Assembly (NCBI GenBank): GCA_903828595.1
Contig: CAIKMS010000033.1
Location: 1 to 64,000, forward strand
Direction: 5' to 3'
Origin: an uncultured Pseudomonadota bacterium
GTDB lineage: Bacteria > Pseudomonadota > Gammaproteobacteria > Steroidobacterales > Steroidobacteraceae
DNA: 64,000 nt
How positions within the stretch are numbered: position 1 is the first letter of the stretch; each line of letters begins with the position of its first letter. The notes below the pieces were generated by a model. It saw only the letters and a list, made by a program, of their open reading frames with translations, had not been told where the DNA came from and ran no database searches. Below are positions 28,210-36,536 of this stretch, piece by piece. The translations under genes were made by a program, and so were the position numbers.

Positions 28210-28989
28210 CTAAGGCACCTTAACCGCTTGAATCAACTCCTCTGTATACCAGCCGCGTAGCAATGATGCGGCTTTCAGAGGAGCTTCACTCTCGTTAGTC
28301 TCTGCCGCAATAAGCTCGCATAACTGAGAAAAGCTCGCTCCGCGTCTTGCGGCTAGCAGCGTCCTCAGCTCCAGCGCTTCGATCGAACGAAAGTAGGTAG
28401 CCAAGTCTTTACGCCAAATCAGCCAGTCCATACCCTGATCAAAACAAACCGGATCCATCGCCTCACCGTCATCTTTTAGGGATTGCCAGATTTGCACGGC
28501 ATTGGAGTGTGTGGTGAGCAGGCGAAGCGCTCCACGGAATTCGAAGCTGACCTCACCCCAATCCTGGGCGGGCACTACCGCCAATGACTCCATGCCCACC
28601 GGATTATCATCGGCTGCATCAAAGGCCTCCGCGAGCAACCACTCAAAAGCCGCTAAATCCGCCAGCATGCTGTGAAACGGGATATCCCGTTCATTGGCAA
28701 GAAATTGAGATAGGTCACGACCGTAATAACGAATGGAGAAATGCGTGGAGGCATTTTGTTCCACATACTTCATCATGGTTGATTCAAAGTTGCTGCCTAA
28801 TACGGTTTGAACTCCGGGATACGTAACCCCCAGTGCCTCGACCAAACGGGCTCGATAGCCATTCGAATAAGTCAATAGTCGCGCATCAAAGTCTGGCGCA
28901 TTCGCGCCAAAAAAAAGCTCGATCGCAGGCCCATGCCCCCGCAGAACGAGTTGTTGGAAGCTTTCCTGTAAAAGAGCTAACTTGCTCAA
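28210..28989 (-). CDS. bufC: DUF2063 partner protein of bufferin maturation (BufC-like)
   Basis: A 259-residue soluble protein of the DUF2063 family. The N-terminal domain shows LLTYSNGYRARLVEAL and YPGVQTVLG, the typical pattern for this putative DNA-binding-like fold that serves as partner or recognition subunit of MNIO enzymes. The start is a TTG that overlaps the stop of bufB (TTGA), so the two are coupled and made in equal amounts. By analogy with studied bufferin and methanobactin systems it would help present the precursor to BufB. Confidence 0.88.
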   Translation of the reverse strand: MSKLALLQESFQQLVLRGHGPAIELFFGANAPDFDARLLTYSNGYRARLVEALGVTYPGVQTVLGSNFESTMMKYVEQNASTHFSIRYYGRDLSQFLANERDIPFHSMLADLAAFEWLLAEAFDAADDNPVGMESLAVVPAQDWGEVSFEFRGALRLLTTHSNAVQIWQSLKDDGEAMDPVCFDQGMDWLIWRKDLATYFRSIEALELRTLLAARRGASFSQLCELIAAETNESEAPLKAASLLRGWYTEELIQAVKVP

Positions 28990-29807
28990 GGTAAAAGCGC
29001 GCTCTGCCGGCAGAGACGAACTTTATCGAGTTCAATCAAGAGCTCCTCTAAGGGCGGAATATCGGCATCACGCTCAATCAGCGTAGCCACCAGCCCCCAT
29101 TGCCGGCAAGCTCGTTCATACAAGGCCCACACCTCGTCAATGACAGGGGTGCTATGCGTATCAATAATGAACGAGCCCTGCCTCTCGTGGCCGGCTAGGT
29201 GGATCTGCGCGACCTTGGCAGACGGTATCGCTCTAAGGTACTCATTGGCATCGAACGCATGGTTGATGCTGTTGACATAGACGTTATTGATATCCAGCAA
29301 TAAAAGACAATCGGCACGATTGGCTAACTCAACCAGAAATTCCTGCTCCGACATCTCGGAACTTTGATAGGTCAGATAGCTCGACACATTTTCTAAAAGA
29401 ATCTGCTGGCCTAGATAATCCTGCACCTGACTAACGCGCGTGACCAGGTGGTCAAGCGCTTCCTCTGTGAAAGGCAGCGGCATCAGATCGTGCAAATTAG
29501 TGCCATCAACACCGGTCCAGCAGAGATGATCAGAGACCCATAAGGGCTTCGTGCGCTGGATCAGGCCTTTTACCTGGTTCAGGTAATCCATATTTAAAGG
29601 CGCGGTTGAACCTATGGATAAGGACACACCGTGAAAGACAATGGGATACTGCGCACTGATCCGGTCCAGATAGTGCAGCGGCTTACCGCCAGGAACCAGA
29701 TAGTTCTCGGTAAGGGCTTCAAAGAAATCGATGGACGGTCTTTCGGAGAGAATCGTTTCGTAATGATCGGGTCTTAACCCTAACCCAACGCCCAGATCCC
29801 TTACCAC
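28986..29807 (-). CDS. bufB: Multinuclear non-haem iron oxidase, DUF692/MNIO family (BufB-like)
   Basis: A 273-residue TIM-barrel enzyme of the DUF692 family. Members bind two or three irons and modify cysteines of peptides, making oxazolone-thioamides or thiooxazoles. Likely metal ligands are seen in FHGVSLSIGS, WVSDHLCW, LLENVSSY, LDINNVYVNS, IHLAGHE and DTHS. GGGGGAG seven bases before the GTG at 29807 supports that start. It lies between the Cys-rich precursor gene and bufC, the classical order for a bufferin cluster. Confidence 0.9.
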   Translation of the reverse strand: MVRDLGVGLGLRPDHYETILSERPSIDFFEALTENYLVPGGKPLHYLDRISAQYPIVFHGVSLSIGSTAPLNMDYLNQVKGLIQRTKPLWVSDHLCWTGVDGTNLHDLMPLPFTEEALDHLVTRVSQVQDYLGQQILLENVSSYLTYQSSEMSEQEFLVELANRADCLLLLDINNVYVNSINHAFDANEYLRAIPSAKVAQIHLAGHERQGSFIIDTHSTPVIDEVWALYERACRQWGLVATLIERDADIPPLEELLIELDKVRLCRQSALLP

Positions 29808-29831
29808 GCGTTTACTCCCCCGCTATCGCGA

Positions 29832-29856
29832 CCGCGCGGGTGATAAACCCGCGCGG
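29832..29856. other. Strong hairpin between bufA and bufB
   Basis: The arms ccgcgcggg (29832-29840) and cccgcgcgg (29848-29856) pair over nine G-C-rich bases around a seven-base loop, in the short gap between the precursor and its modifying enzyme. No T-run follows on the reverse strand. It could stabilise the 3' end of a short bufA message or cause partial termination, so that precursor exceeds enzyme. Confidence 0.65.
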
Positions 29857-29872
29857 CGCAATACGCGTACGT

Positions 29873-30124
29873 TTAGCCTTTCTTGGCAGTGGCTTGTTCG
29901 CACTGACTCTTGGTCATTTCCAGAAAGCCTGTGCCCTTGCAGGAATTCTGACCTGCACAGGCGTTGCTGGCGGTCTTACATGCGGATTGACCCTTACAGG
30001 CGTTTACACCCATGCAGTGCATCTTGGCCTCAGCAGCCACGGACGTTGAAATAGGCGCGGTGCTGAACAATAACGCAGCAGCCGTTGCGAGTGCGGCACC
30101 GGACATCGACTTGGACATTGACAT
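29873..30124 (-). CDS. bufA: Bufferin-type RiPP precursor, small Cys-rich exported protein
   Basis: An 83-residue protein with a Sec-type signal (about 1-31), an unusual feature shared by bufferin precursors. The mature part has six cysteines (37, 43, 49, 56, 62, 75) in repeated short motifs such as NACKGQSACK, NACAGQNSCK and a final FLEMTKSQCE. This pattern fits the BufA2-like class of periplasmic bufferins, copper-binding peptides whose cysteines are modified by the MNIO enzyme. AAGGAG seven bases before the ATG is a strong start signal, fitting high expression. It was once annotated in relatives only as a low-complexity hypothetical protein. Confidence 0.88.
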   Translation of the reverse strand: MSMSKSMSGAALATAAALLFSTAPISTSVAAEAKMHCMGVNACKGQSACKTASNACAGQNSCKGTGFLEMTKSQCEQATAKKG

Positions 30125-30194
30125 TAGGAGTCTCCTTGAAGGTGGTTATTACACGAACCAAAGCTCAGGTTTTTAGTCCGTACATCTCACAAGA

Positions 30195-30224
30195 CCGGCG
30201 GGTCGTCAGATTTATTACCGCCGG
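30195..30224. promoter_or_regulatory. Inverted repeat upstream of bufA, possible control element
   Basis: ccggcgg (30195-30201) and ccgccgg (30218-30224) form a perfect dyad with a 16-base A/T-rich spacer, about 70 bases upstream of the bufA start. It could be an operator for a dimeric repressor or part of the leader RNA. No known consensus is matched. Confidence 0.4.
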
Positions 30225-30312
30225 GGATGATTTATTTCCTAAGCAAAATGACTATTGCACAAACCTTATCTCAAAGCACCACGCTCAAACCTCGATAAAC
30301 TGCAAATTCGCA

Positions 30313-30579
30313 CTAATCCAGGCTTTTCTTGACAGGCCGATGTGAACGAGTGGATGGGGCGCGCTTGAGGACAACCGGCGCGAGTTCTTTTCGTCGTGCA
30401 CTGCAGCGTTGCAGAATATCAAGACGCTCCGCCTCAGATTCGGACGACCATCGCTGAATCTCCGACGCGGTTCGCCAACAGCCACCGCAAAATCCTGCGG
30501 GGACTAGTCTACAAACCCCCACACACGGCGAGGGTGGCCAATTACGGTGAGTGGTGATCGAGGTGAAACGTTTTTGCAT
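30313..30579 (-). CDS. DUF1289 Cys-rich protein
   Basis: An 88-residue protein with the DUF1289 core SPCVGVCRL, then FCGGCWRTASEIQRWSS and ERLDILQRC. Four cysteines in two pairs (CVGVC and CGGC) could bind iron or zinc. The family is widespread in proteobacteria, small and without known function; members are often next to Fe-S or tRNA-modifying genes. It lies downstream of the rubredoxin gene on the same strand, after a seven-base A/T run that may end the preceding operon. The basic tail is variable. Confidence 0.8.
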   Translation of the reverse strand: MQKRFTSITTHRNWPPSPCVGVCRLVPAGFCGGCWRTASEIQRWSSESEAERLDILQRCSARRKELAPVVLKRAPSTRSHRPVKKSLD

Positions 30580-30638
30580 GAATACACGGGACTCGTAAAA
30601 AAACCTGGCAGCAGGCAGCCGATCAGCGGCGGCGAAGG

Positions 30639-30803
30639 CTAATCGGTCAAGGGCGTGAAGTCATTCTTGCCGACAGCGCAATCCGGACACATCCAGTCTT
30701 CTGGAATATCCTCCCAACGAGTACCGGCGACTAACCCATGATCGGGGTCACCCAGAACCTCGTCATAAATATAGCCGCAGAATCCGCAAACATACTTGGC
30801 CAC
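30639..30803 (-). CDS. Rubredoxin (54 residues)
   Basis: This small protein reads MAKYVCGFCGYIYDE, then DPDHGLVAGTRWEDIP, then WMCPDCAVGKNDF. Two CxxC pairs (Cys6/Cys9 and Cys39/Cys42) make the single-iron rubredoxin site, and the aromatic core residues are in place. It is a one-electron carrier. The start is the GTG at 30803 with GGAG five bases upstream, only two bases after the stop of the TIM-barrel gene. With the desaturase-like gene above, it looks like the dedicated electron donor of a membrane di-iron enzyme, as rubredoxin is for alkane hydroxylase AlkB. Confidence 0.92.
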   Translation of the reverse strand: MAKYVCGFCGYIYDEVLGDPDHGLVAGTRWEDIPEDWMCPDCAVGKNDFTPLTD

Positions 30804-30805
30804 AA

Positions 30806-31669
30806 TCACTCCAGAGCCGCAGCTAATTCGATATCTAACTCATTCCAGATTTCGCGTACCCAATCACGAATGGTGAGCGCCTCAGTCCAACGGTTGGATA
30901 ATTCTCTCTGATTGGCATCCGTGATGGCGTACGGTGGCGGACCCAGCTCGCACAGAAATACACAAACCGCGTCATCCGCATTGCGTAATCTCCAGCTTCG
31001 CAAGCCATCTTTCCATAGCTTTTTAAACAGCTGGACCCACGGCTGATGCTGCGGAAAGTCCAATGCAACTTGAATTTGCTCGCGAGAGGCGACACGACCT
31101 TGAAAACAGTCCGTGCGCTCATGGATGCGATTCAATAGGGACTGATCACGGAAACTTAGAGGCAGCTGAAACTCCCGTTCCAGCACAAAGTGCGACAAGT
31201 CCGCCGTCAGTAGTAGCTCAGGTACCGCGTCTAACACCTCTAAGGTGTAATAAAGGTCATTCAACAGGCTGTCTCGGTGGGTTTCAAAGAGCAATTCGGT
31301 AATTCCCAAATCCTCTGCATCGCGAAACCACCGATAGAGCAAAGGAATCGCCCCGGCGACGCTAACCGGCGTAACCTGGGCTATCACGTTGATTTTCGAA
31401 GCGCCCAGCTCTTGGGAGAACTGCAGCAGTGGCTTCATATCGCGGGTATGGCGCGGGAATAGATTCACCATGCTTTTTAGATTATGCGCCGCCAACAAAG
31501 GGATGTTCGGCCGGTACTTTTCTAAATCCGCCATCGAAGGATCCATGCAGACACCGTCGTAGCCGGCATCGGCAATCATCTGAAAATTTTCCTCGCGCGC
31601 ACGCTCCGTTATTCCCGGCGCGCGCATCTCCATAGCCCATAGCGACTGAAAAATTTCCAGCTTTTGCAT
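30806..31669 (-). CDS. Xylose-isomerase-like TIM-barrel protein
   Basis: A 287-residue protein of the sugar phosphate isomerase/epimerase (AP endonuclease 2) superfamily. The strands carry likely metal ligands: Glu in LLFETHRDS, Asp and His in LLTADLSHF, and further acidic and His residues near FQGRVASRE. It sits between the desaturase-like gene (11-base gap) and the rubredoxin gene (2-base gap), so the three are surely cotranscribed. The family covers isomerases, epimerases, dehydratases and inosose enzymes, so the reaction is unknown. A role acting on the product or substrate of the membrane oxidase is inference from context. Confidence 0.75.
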   Translation of the reverse strand: MQKLEIFQSLWAMEMRAPGITERAREENFQMIADAGYDGVCMDPSMADLEKYRPNIPLLAAHNLKSMVNLFPRHTRDMKPLLQFSQELGASKINVIAQVTPVSVAGAIPLLYRWFRDAEDLGITELLFETHRDSLLNDLYYTLEVLDAVPELLLTADLSHFVLEREFQLPLSFRDQSLLNRIHERTDCFQGRVASREQIQVALDFPQHQPWVQLFKKLWKDGLRSWRLRNADDAVCVFLCELGPPPYAITDANQRELSNRWTEALTIRDWVREIWNELDIELAAALE

Positions 31670-31680
31670 GCTTGATTTCC

Positions 31681-32694
31681 TTAAAAGGAAGTTAGAAAGG
31701 AAACTGCATTACCGCCACTGACATCACCACGCTGCGCCAGCTGCAGGTAGGTGCTGCCGGATTCACTGGTCGATTCACCGACTACTCGTGATACACGATA
31801 GCGATGGAAACTCTTCCAGTTAGCGCTAAAGAGGATGACCGGCCCGGCGGCCTCTGCAAACATCTCACGATGCAAGGTGGGCAACCGATACCAGGGTGTC
31901 GTCGGACGGGCGTGGTGTGCATTGTGATAACCAAAGTTTAAAACCAGCAGATTTATCCACGGATACCGTAGCGATAACGGATTGCTAAACGTGTGATCTT
32001 GCTCATAAACCCGGTCACCGCGATGAGGAGCTTTAACGTTTTCAAAAAGGATTGGTGTACCACCGTAGTCGTGCTGAAGCGCGTCCATAAAGCGCAGGAT
32101 TGTCATCATCAGCAGATAGGCAACCACATAGCCTGCAAACGCGCGCACAGACAGATAGGCCAGAACGGTCAGTAAAGCACCCCGAACGACCAACGCCGTC
32201 AGATTATGCAGACGCTGATGGCGACGAGCAGGAATAATAAAGGAGCTGAACATCATGATGAAGTGCATCACCACGTCATGAGCCGGAATATAAAACCACT
32301 CCAGCACTTGGACTAATCGAGCCGTGCGCGGGTGGGTATTAAACCAATGGCGGGACTCGAACCACATAATATCGGCATTATCGACGTGATGACGAAAGTG
32401 CTTCACCCGGATATCTTCATACGTTCCATAGCAACTTCCTGTCACCCAAGTCAGGACTTGACCTAACCGCGCGTTGGCGGAATTGGTTTTGAAAATCGTA
32501 TTGTGTGCGCACTCGTGCAACAGGTAGGCCGCTATGGTCATCGAATGCCCGAGCAGAAGCGCCCCTACAACAAAATAGGCCCAGCCTGGCTGGAAAAGCG
32601 CCGCAAAGCCCAACACGTAACCCATCACCACGTACAACAGGGCTAGCCCATGGTAGGTCGCACCTTCGATATCCTTAAAGCCCAATGCCGTCAT
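31681..32694 (-). CDS. Membrane fatty acid desaturase/hydroxylase-like di-iron enzyme
   Basis: A 337-residue integral membrane protein with about five to six hydrophobic helices and the three histidine boxes of the family: HECAH (60-64), HFRHH (99-103) and HNAHH (257-261), which hold a di-iron centre. The phrase GDRVYEQDHTFSN lies before the last box. Such enzymes insert double bonds or hydroxyl groups into lipid chains, using electrons from ferredoxin, cytochrome b5 or rubredoxin. The operon contains a rubredoxin two genes on, which points to the donor. The C-terminal 40 residues are hydrophilic, Ser/Gly-rich and not typical. Substrate unknown. Confidence 0.85.
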   Translation of the reverse strand: MTALGFKDIEGATYHGLALLYVVMGYVLGFAALFQPGWAYFVVGALLLGHSMTIAAYLLHECAHNTIFKTNSANARLGQVLTWVTGSCYGTYEDIRVKHFRHHVDNADIMWFESRHWFNTHPRTARLVQVLEWFYIPAHDVVMHFIMMFSSFIIPARRHQRLHNLTALVVRGALLTVLAYLSVRAFAGYVVAYLLMMTILRFMDALQHDYGGTPILFENVKAPHRGDRVYEQDHTFSNPLSLRYPWINLLVLNFGYHNAHHARPTTPWYRLPTLHREMFAEAAGPVILFSANWKSFHRYRVSRVVGESTSESGSTYLQLAQRGDVSGGNAVSFLTSF

Positions 32695-32922
32695 TACAAA
32701 TCACTCTCTCATGGTCCAGCGGCCCCGGTGAGTCGGGGAGCTGTCATTTACTATCAAACAACGCCGACTCTGCAAGTCAAAGGCAAGTGTATCGGTTTCG
32801 AAGCAAACGCCCTACCCTTGGGCTTTCTTGGACCACGGCCTGGGTTTCTTTGACGCCGCCCGACTTAGACCCTAGCCTAGGGGAGCGTTTTAGGGACTGT
32901 AGAGCAGCAAGTGGGCGGATTC

Positions 32923-33300
32923 ATGCAAAAATCAGGATGGAATCAGAGTGATTTACTGCTCTTACAGACATGGTCTAACGTCGCCACCCATGAGCTGTCC
33001 AAGACAAGCTCATCCGAGCGAGCAACCGACTTACAAGAACGCTTGGCGAGTCTTTACTTAGTGCTCCTGAGACTCTACCAGCAGCCGACCCGGACTGAGG
33101 CATCGTGCTGGTTAGACGCTCAGGTCGACCAACTCGCCCGGGAACTACGTCTAGGCCCGGCGGATCAGACGCATCAGATCGATCGCACCGTAGCGCGCAT
33201 TCACGCGTTCGTCGAATACAACGATATCGACTTTACCCATACCGAATTTTCAACGCAGTGGCGGATCCCGGTGGAGGAGCCCGAATCGATCGGACCCTAA
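32923..33300 (+). CDS. Small helical hypothetical protein
   Basis: About 125 residues, soluble, without signal or membrane segment, with helical, Leu-rich stretches (LQERLASLYLVLLRLYQQ) and a C-terminal acidic end. I do not recognise the family. It is the only rightward gene in this stretch and has no partner; it converges with the yqjK-like gene, leaving three bases between stops. The ATG at 32923 is preferred over a GTG four codons upstream. Coding character is plausible (codon use like neighbours), but no conserved motif can be named. Confidence 0.5.
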   Translation: MQKSGWNQSDLLLLQTWSNVATHELSKTSSSERATDLQERLASLYLVLLRLYQQPTRTEASCWLDAQVDQLARELRLGPADQTHQIDRTVARIHAFVEYNDIDFTHTEFSTQWRIPVEEPESIGP

Positions 33301-33303
33301 AGC

Positions 33304-33600
33304 CTAACCGGTGCGACGTGCCCATACGCGAGGAATTGCTGCCCGTAATACTGGTAGCCAGAGCAACGTCCTGGCGGCCTTGCCTAATCGCCCTTTGCGT
33401 AGACGTAGCACGATCATAGCGGCCGCCAGGCCAGCCATCAGCAGCTGCAAACGAGCCTTGGCCTTCGTCAAAGACTGACCCAGTTCAAAGGCGTAGACAC
33501 CCGCGAGTGTTAAATCTTTTTTTAGCTCACTTCGCTGACGTGCAATCGTCTGTTGCAGGAATACACGCCGTTGGGCAAGACGCCGGTCGTGTAGTGTCAT
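33304..33600 (-). CDS. yqjK: YqjK-like protein
   Basis: A 98-residue basic protein with a short hydrophobic stretch (about 51-66: LQLLMAGLAAAMIVLR) between Arg/Lys-rich ends. Its position third after the yqjD- and yqjE-like genes, and its overlap with the yqjE stop (ATGA), identify it as the YqjK-type member of this operon. Such proteins are inner-membrane associated and induced in stationary phase or stress in enterics. The molecular function is unknown. Confidence 0.7.
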   Translation of the reverse strand: MTLHDRRLAQRRVFLQQTIARQRSELKKDLTLAGVYAFELGQSLTKAKARLQLLMAGLAAAMIVLRLRKGRLGKAARTLLWLPVLRAAIPRVWARRTG

Positions 33601-33983
33601 GTCGGATCGCCGGTCGACTTAGGCGTGTCGGATCTCAGTTCGGCGATGGTGGCAGCCAAAAATACCGGTCGCGTGCGCAGCTTAGTGCGTACCACACTCA
33701 TTGCCCACAGGGTCATTGCGCCGTAGCACGCAAACACCAAAAGTGCCGCGATAACGCGGTGTGAATCCCAAAAAATAACGATGACGGCCAGCCCTAACAT
33801 GACCAGAGCTCCGAGCCCTAAACAGCCGGCGACCACGCTCCAAACCAGCACCCCCAGCAGATGAGAAAGGGTCTCTTCAACCTCTACCGACACCAATTCC
33901 ACCCGGGTACGCACCAGCCCGACGAAGTTAACGGCCACCCGAGTGACCAGGCGAACAAGAGCTGACCCTGATGCTGCAAACAT
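33597..33983 (-). CDS. yqjE: YqjE/holin-X family membrane protein
   Basis: A 128-residue protein with two strong adjacent hydrophobic helices (about 43-75 and 80-98), the pattern of the phage-holin-superfamily YqjE group, flanked by an amphipathic N-terminal helix (RTRVELVSVEVEE) typical of the family. It lies three bases after the yqjD-like gene. In E. coli the yqjD-yqjE-yqjK genes are coexpressed, and YqjD tethers ribosomes to the membrane in stationary phase; YqjE may help anchor it. Confidence 0.85.
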   Translation of the reverse strand: MFAASGSALVRLVTRVAVNFVGLVRTRVELVSVEVEETLSHLLGVLVWSVVAGCLGLGALVMLGLAVIVIFWDSHRVIAALLVFACYGAMTLWAMSVVRTKLRTRPVFLAATIAELRSDTPKSTGDPT

Positions 33984-33986
33984 AAA

Positions 33987-34289
33987 TTAACGGCGCCCGA
34001 GTAGAACACCCAGCACCACACCCAGGGCCGTGGCGGCACCCAGTGACTGCCAGGGATTATCACGGACGTACTCGGTGGCACCGTCGGCCGCCGCTTTCAC
34101 TCGCTTTTGCATTCGAAGCTCCAGATCGGCCAATCGCTCTTTAGCTTTGTTAACCGAGTCAGACGTACGACGCCGCAACAAGTCAAAATCAGCCGACGCC
34201 TCGTCGCGCGTAATACCCAGCAGCGCCTCCGCATTTGCAACGAGCTCGTGCAGGTCCTTGATCAACTGGTCTTTGTGCATGTCAGTCAT
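33987..34289 (-). CDS. yqjD: YqjD/ElaB family (DUF883) ribosome-associated membrane protein
   Basis: A 100-residue protein with a helical, charged N-terminal domain (LIKDLHELVANAEALL, then a long Arg/Lys/Glu helix), a YVRDNPWQSLG motif and a C-terminal membrane anchor ending GVLLGRR. That signature defines the DUF883 family (YqjD, ElaB, YgaM). E. coli relatives bind 70S and 100S ribosomes at the inner membrane when growth stops. GGGGAG nine bases before the ATG marks the start. First gene of the yqjDEK operon. Confidence 0.9.
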   Translation of the reverse strand: MTDMHKDQLIKDLHELVANAEALLGITRDEASADFDLLRRRTSDSVNKAKERLADLELRMQKRVKAAADGATEYVRDNPWQSLGAATALGVVLGVLLGRR

Positions 34290-34403
34290 GATGATTTACT
34301 CCCCAGAAAGCCTGATAAGAGAGTACGCCCCCAAAAGCCCGCGATCATCCGCACTTACCGTAAAGATGTGCCACTCGCACATTCACACGCTGCGCGCAAA
34401 CCC

Positions 34404-36536
34404 TCAACTTAAAAGCCGCGCCTCAAGCAGCAGGCTATCCGTAAACTCGGTGCGCACGCGCCTGTTAGAGTCAGACACTAGCCCCAAGTCCTTGCCCGTC
34501 ACATAGTCCTTAAGCGAATAAGACCCCGTGCTAAGTCCCCGCAAATCCAGGGTTCCACTCCACGCGCCCTTGGCGAAAAAAGCGTAGTAAAGGCTGCCGT
34601 CTTTTTCGATGACGTGGGCTTCTGGTTTATCAAAACCAATGTCGTACAACGCGCCCAAATAGGTTCCTTTGGGTAACATTTTGTCACGATAAATTCCTAC
34701 CCAGTGGCGCCATAGAGACTCCTTTTCAGGCGTCAGCAAGTATCCACCTGCAGGCTGCGGCGCCGTAGGATGCGGCGTATCCGCAGGCCAGGTAAATTTC
34801 GTCGAAACGACGGCTCCTACACCGATGGTGGAGGCGAAGTCGCGACCCCGGTCACTTAACTCCACATGATCGCCGGCATAGGAAGCGCCCGGTCCGAGTA
34901 ACGCTTTAATGGTCTTACCTTTGTGACGTACCTGCCATGACGACTCTGGATCTGATGCCGGTGTCTGATTCATGGCGGTAACGTTGTGGAAGGCAAACGA
35001 CGTTCCGCAGGGGCATAACTCGACCACGGCCTGGGGATTTTGTTCTAACGCCGCTTCGTAAATTGCCTGCCAAAAGTCCTGTAATTTTTCCACCGATTCC
35101 TCGGGGCGCGCATGATGATGCGCTGGGTTGTAGCAAGGGGCTACGCCATTGAGGTGCTGGCCATCGAGCTTTAAGCCCTCATAGCCCCACTCGCCGATAA
35201 TCCTGCGAACTAACTTGCGGTGGTAGTCCACCGTCGGCTGGTAAGCCGGGCACAGATAGAAGGCGTTCCACCAACTAATCGGATGGGTCGCGCCGTTTTT
35301 ATCGAGCAACAGCATATCCACGTGATCGTGCAACAAATCAGTGCCGGGATTAACGGCCAGCGGCGAAAACCACAGGCGCGGTTTCATGCCAGCTTTTTTC
35401 ACATGCTGGGCAAACTGCTGCATATCCTCGCCGGCGCGTGGAAATTTGGCTTGGTCCACATACCAGTCACCCTCAGTGGTCTGCCATCCATCGTCCAACA
35501 CCACCCACTCAAAACCCATATCACGGGCTTTGTCCAACGTCCCTTCGACTTCATCGATAGTGAAGTTGCGCTCATAACCCCACGCACACCAGATGGGTGC
35601 GAAAGCCGACTCGGGCGCCATCGGCGCCTTCAGGCCTCGCTCCGCCATTAATTGCCGGTAGCGGTCTAGGGTGACGAAGTAATCGCCCTGATGCGCATGC
35701 AAAAAATACTGGATCGTCTCGAATGACTCTCCCGCGGCAAGCGTCTGTCCATGCTCTGCTTCTATGGCTAAGCGCGCGCCGGCACTGGTCGCCTCGATGG
35801 GCATGGCTACTAAATGCGGTCGGGTTTCCAAATGCCCGATACCCAAACCGATGTCGCGTCGCCAAACATCAATGACGGGGGTTCCACCACCGTAGTCCGA
35901 GGCATTCATGCCCATAAAGTTACGTTGTTTAAAGGAAGCATGAACCGGCTGCACCCAGTCGCGCCGGTCCTCATGAGAAGCACCCGAAAAGGACCAAAAA
36001 GCCGGTTCGGAGCCATGCCCGTTTTTGGCTCGAGGTAAGGTGTGTGCGCCCACTGCCCAGTGGGCGATTTTGCACCCCTGGCCGGTGTTATTCGTAAAAC
36101 GCACCCGCATCAAGGCAATACCGGGATAGCGGGTCGGAAACGTGAGCAGCAGCGCTTTCTCAAGCCCGTCAGCCGAACGACCGATCACCTCATGCTCTAC
36201 GCAAGGGCCATGTAGGCCCATTGTGGATCGCGTGCGGTGCTCCACCAGATGAAACTGCGTTAATACACCTCCCTGAGCACCGCTTAAGTGCAAGGTCTCG
36301 CTATCGCTGAATGCCGTGATCGCTCGATCACCGTGCTCGCTACGCACCAGCAGACGCGTGCGCATTAACGGATCAATCGCCACTAACAGGCGTTGATCTC
36401 CCAGCATGAGCGGACCCGAACTGACGTTCTGGCTTGCTGCGGCGCCCGCTGCCCTTGGCAGTGCGCTTGCCGACACGACGCCACCAACCAAAAGCTGCAG
36501 CACCCGGCGTCTTGCAATAGTGGGACTGTGGGTCAT
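34404..36536 (-). CDS. Tat-exported GH36-type alpha-galactosidase / alpha-N-acetylgalactosaminidase
   Basis: About 710 residues. The N-terminus has RRRVLQLLVGG, a twin-arginine signal. An N-terminal beta-sandwich (about 40-300) is followed by the (beta/alpha)8 barrel of clan GH-D with VVLDDGWQ (about 348-352), nucleophile Asp in GLKLDGQHLNG (about 458) and the probable acid/base Asp in PASDPESSW (about 530). The length and order fit GH36. The substrate would be terminal alpha-galactose or alpha-GalNAc; the nearby Aga-type genes favour the latter, by inference. AAGGAG seven bases upstream supports the ATG at 36536. It is divergent from the secreted amidohydrolase. Confidence 0.82.
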   Translation of the reverse strand: MTHSPTIARRRVLQLLVGGVVSASALPRAAGAAASQNVSSGPLMLGDQRLLVAIDPLMRTRLLVRSEHGDRAITAFSDSETLHLSGAQGGVLTQFHLVEHRTRSTMGLHGPCVEHEVIGRSADGLEKALLLTFPTRYPGIALMRVRFTNNTGQGCKIAHWAVGAHTLPRAKNGHGSEPAFWSFSGASHEDRRDWVQPVHASFKQRNFMGMNASDYGGGTPVIDVWRRDIGLGIGHLETRPHLVAMPIEATSAGARLAIEAEHGQTLAAGESFETIQYFLHAHQGDYFVTLDRYRQLMAERGLKAPMAPESAFAPIWCAWGYERNFTIDEVEGTLDKARDMGFEWVVLDDGWQTTEGDWYVDQAKFPRAGEDMQQFAQHVKKAGMKPRLWFSPLAVNPGTDLLHDHVDMLLLDKNGATHPISWWNAFYLCPAYQPTVDYHRKLVRRIIGEWGYEGLKLDGQHLNGVAPCYNPAHHHARPEESVEKLQDFWQAIYEAALEQNPQAVVELCPCGTSFAFHNVTAMNQTPASDPESSWQVRHKGKTIKALLGPGASYAGDHVELSDRGRDFASTIGVGAVVSTKFTWPADTPHPTAPQPAGGYLLTPEKESLWRHWVGIYRDKMLPKGTYLGALYDIGFDKPEAHVIEKDGSLYYAFFAKGAWSGTLDLRGLSTGSYSLKDYVTGKDLGLVSDSNRRVRTEFTDSLLLEARLLS

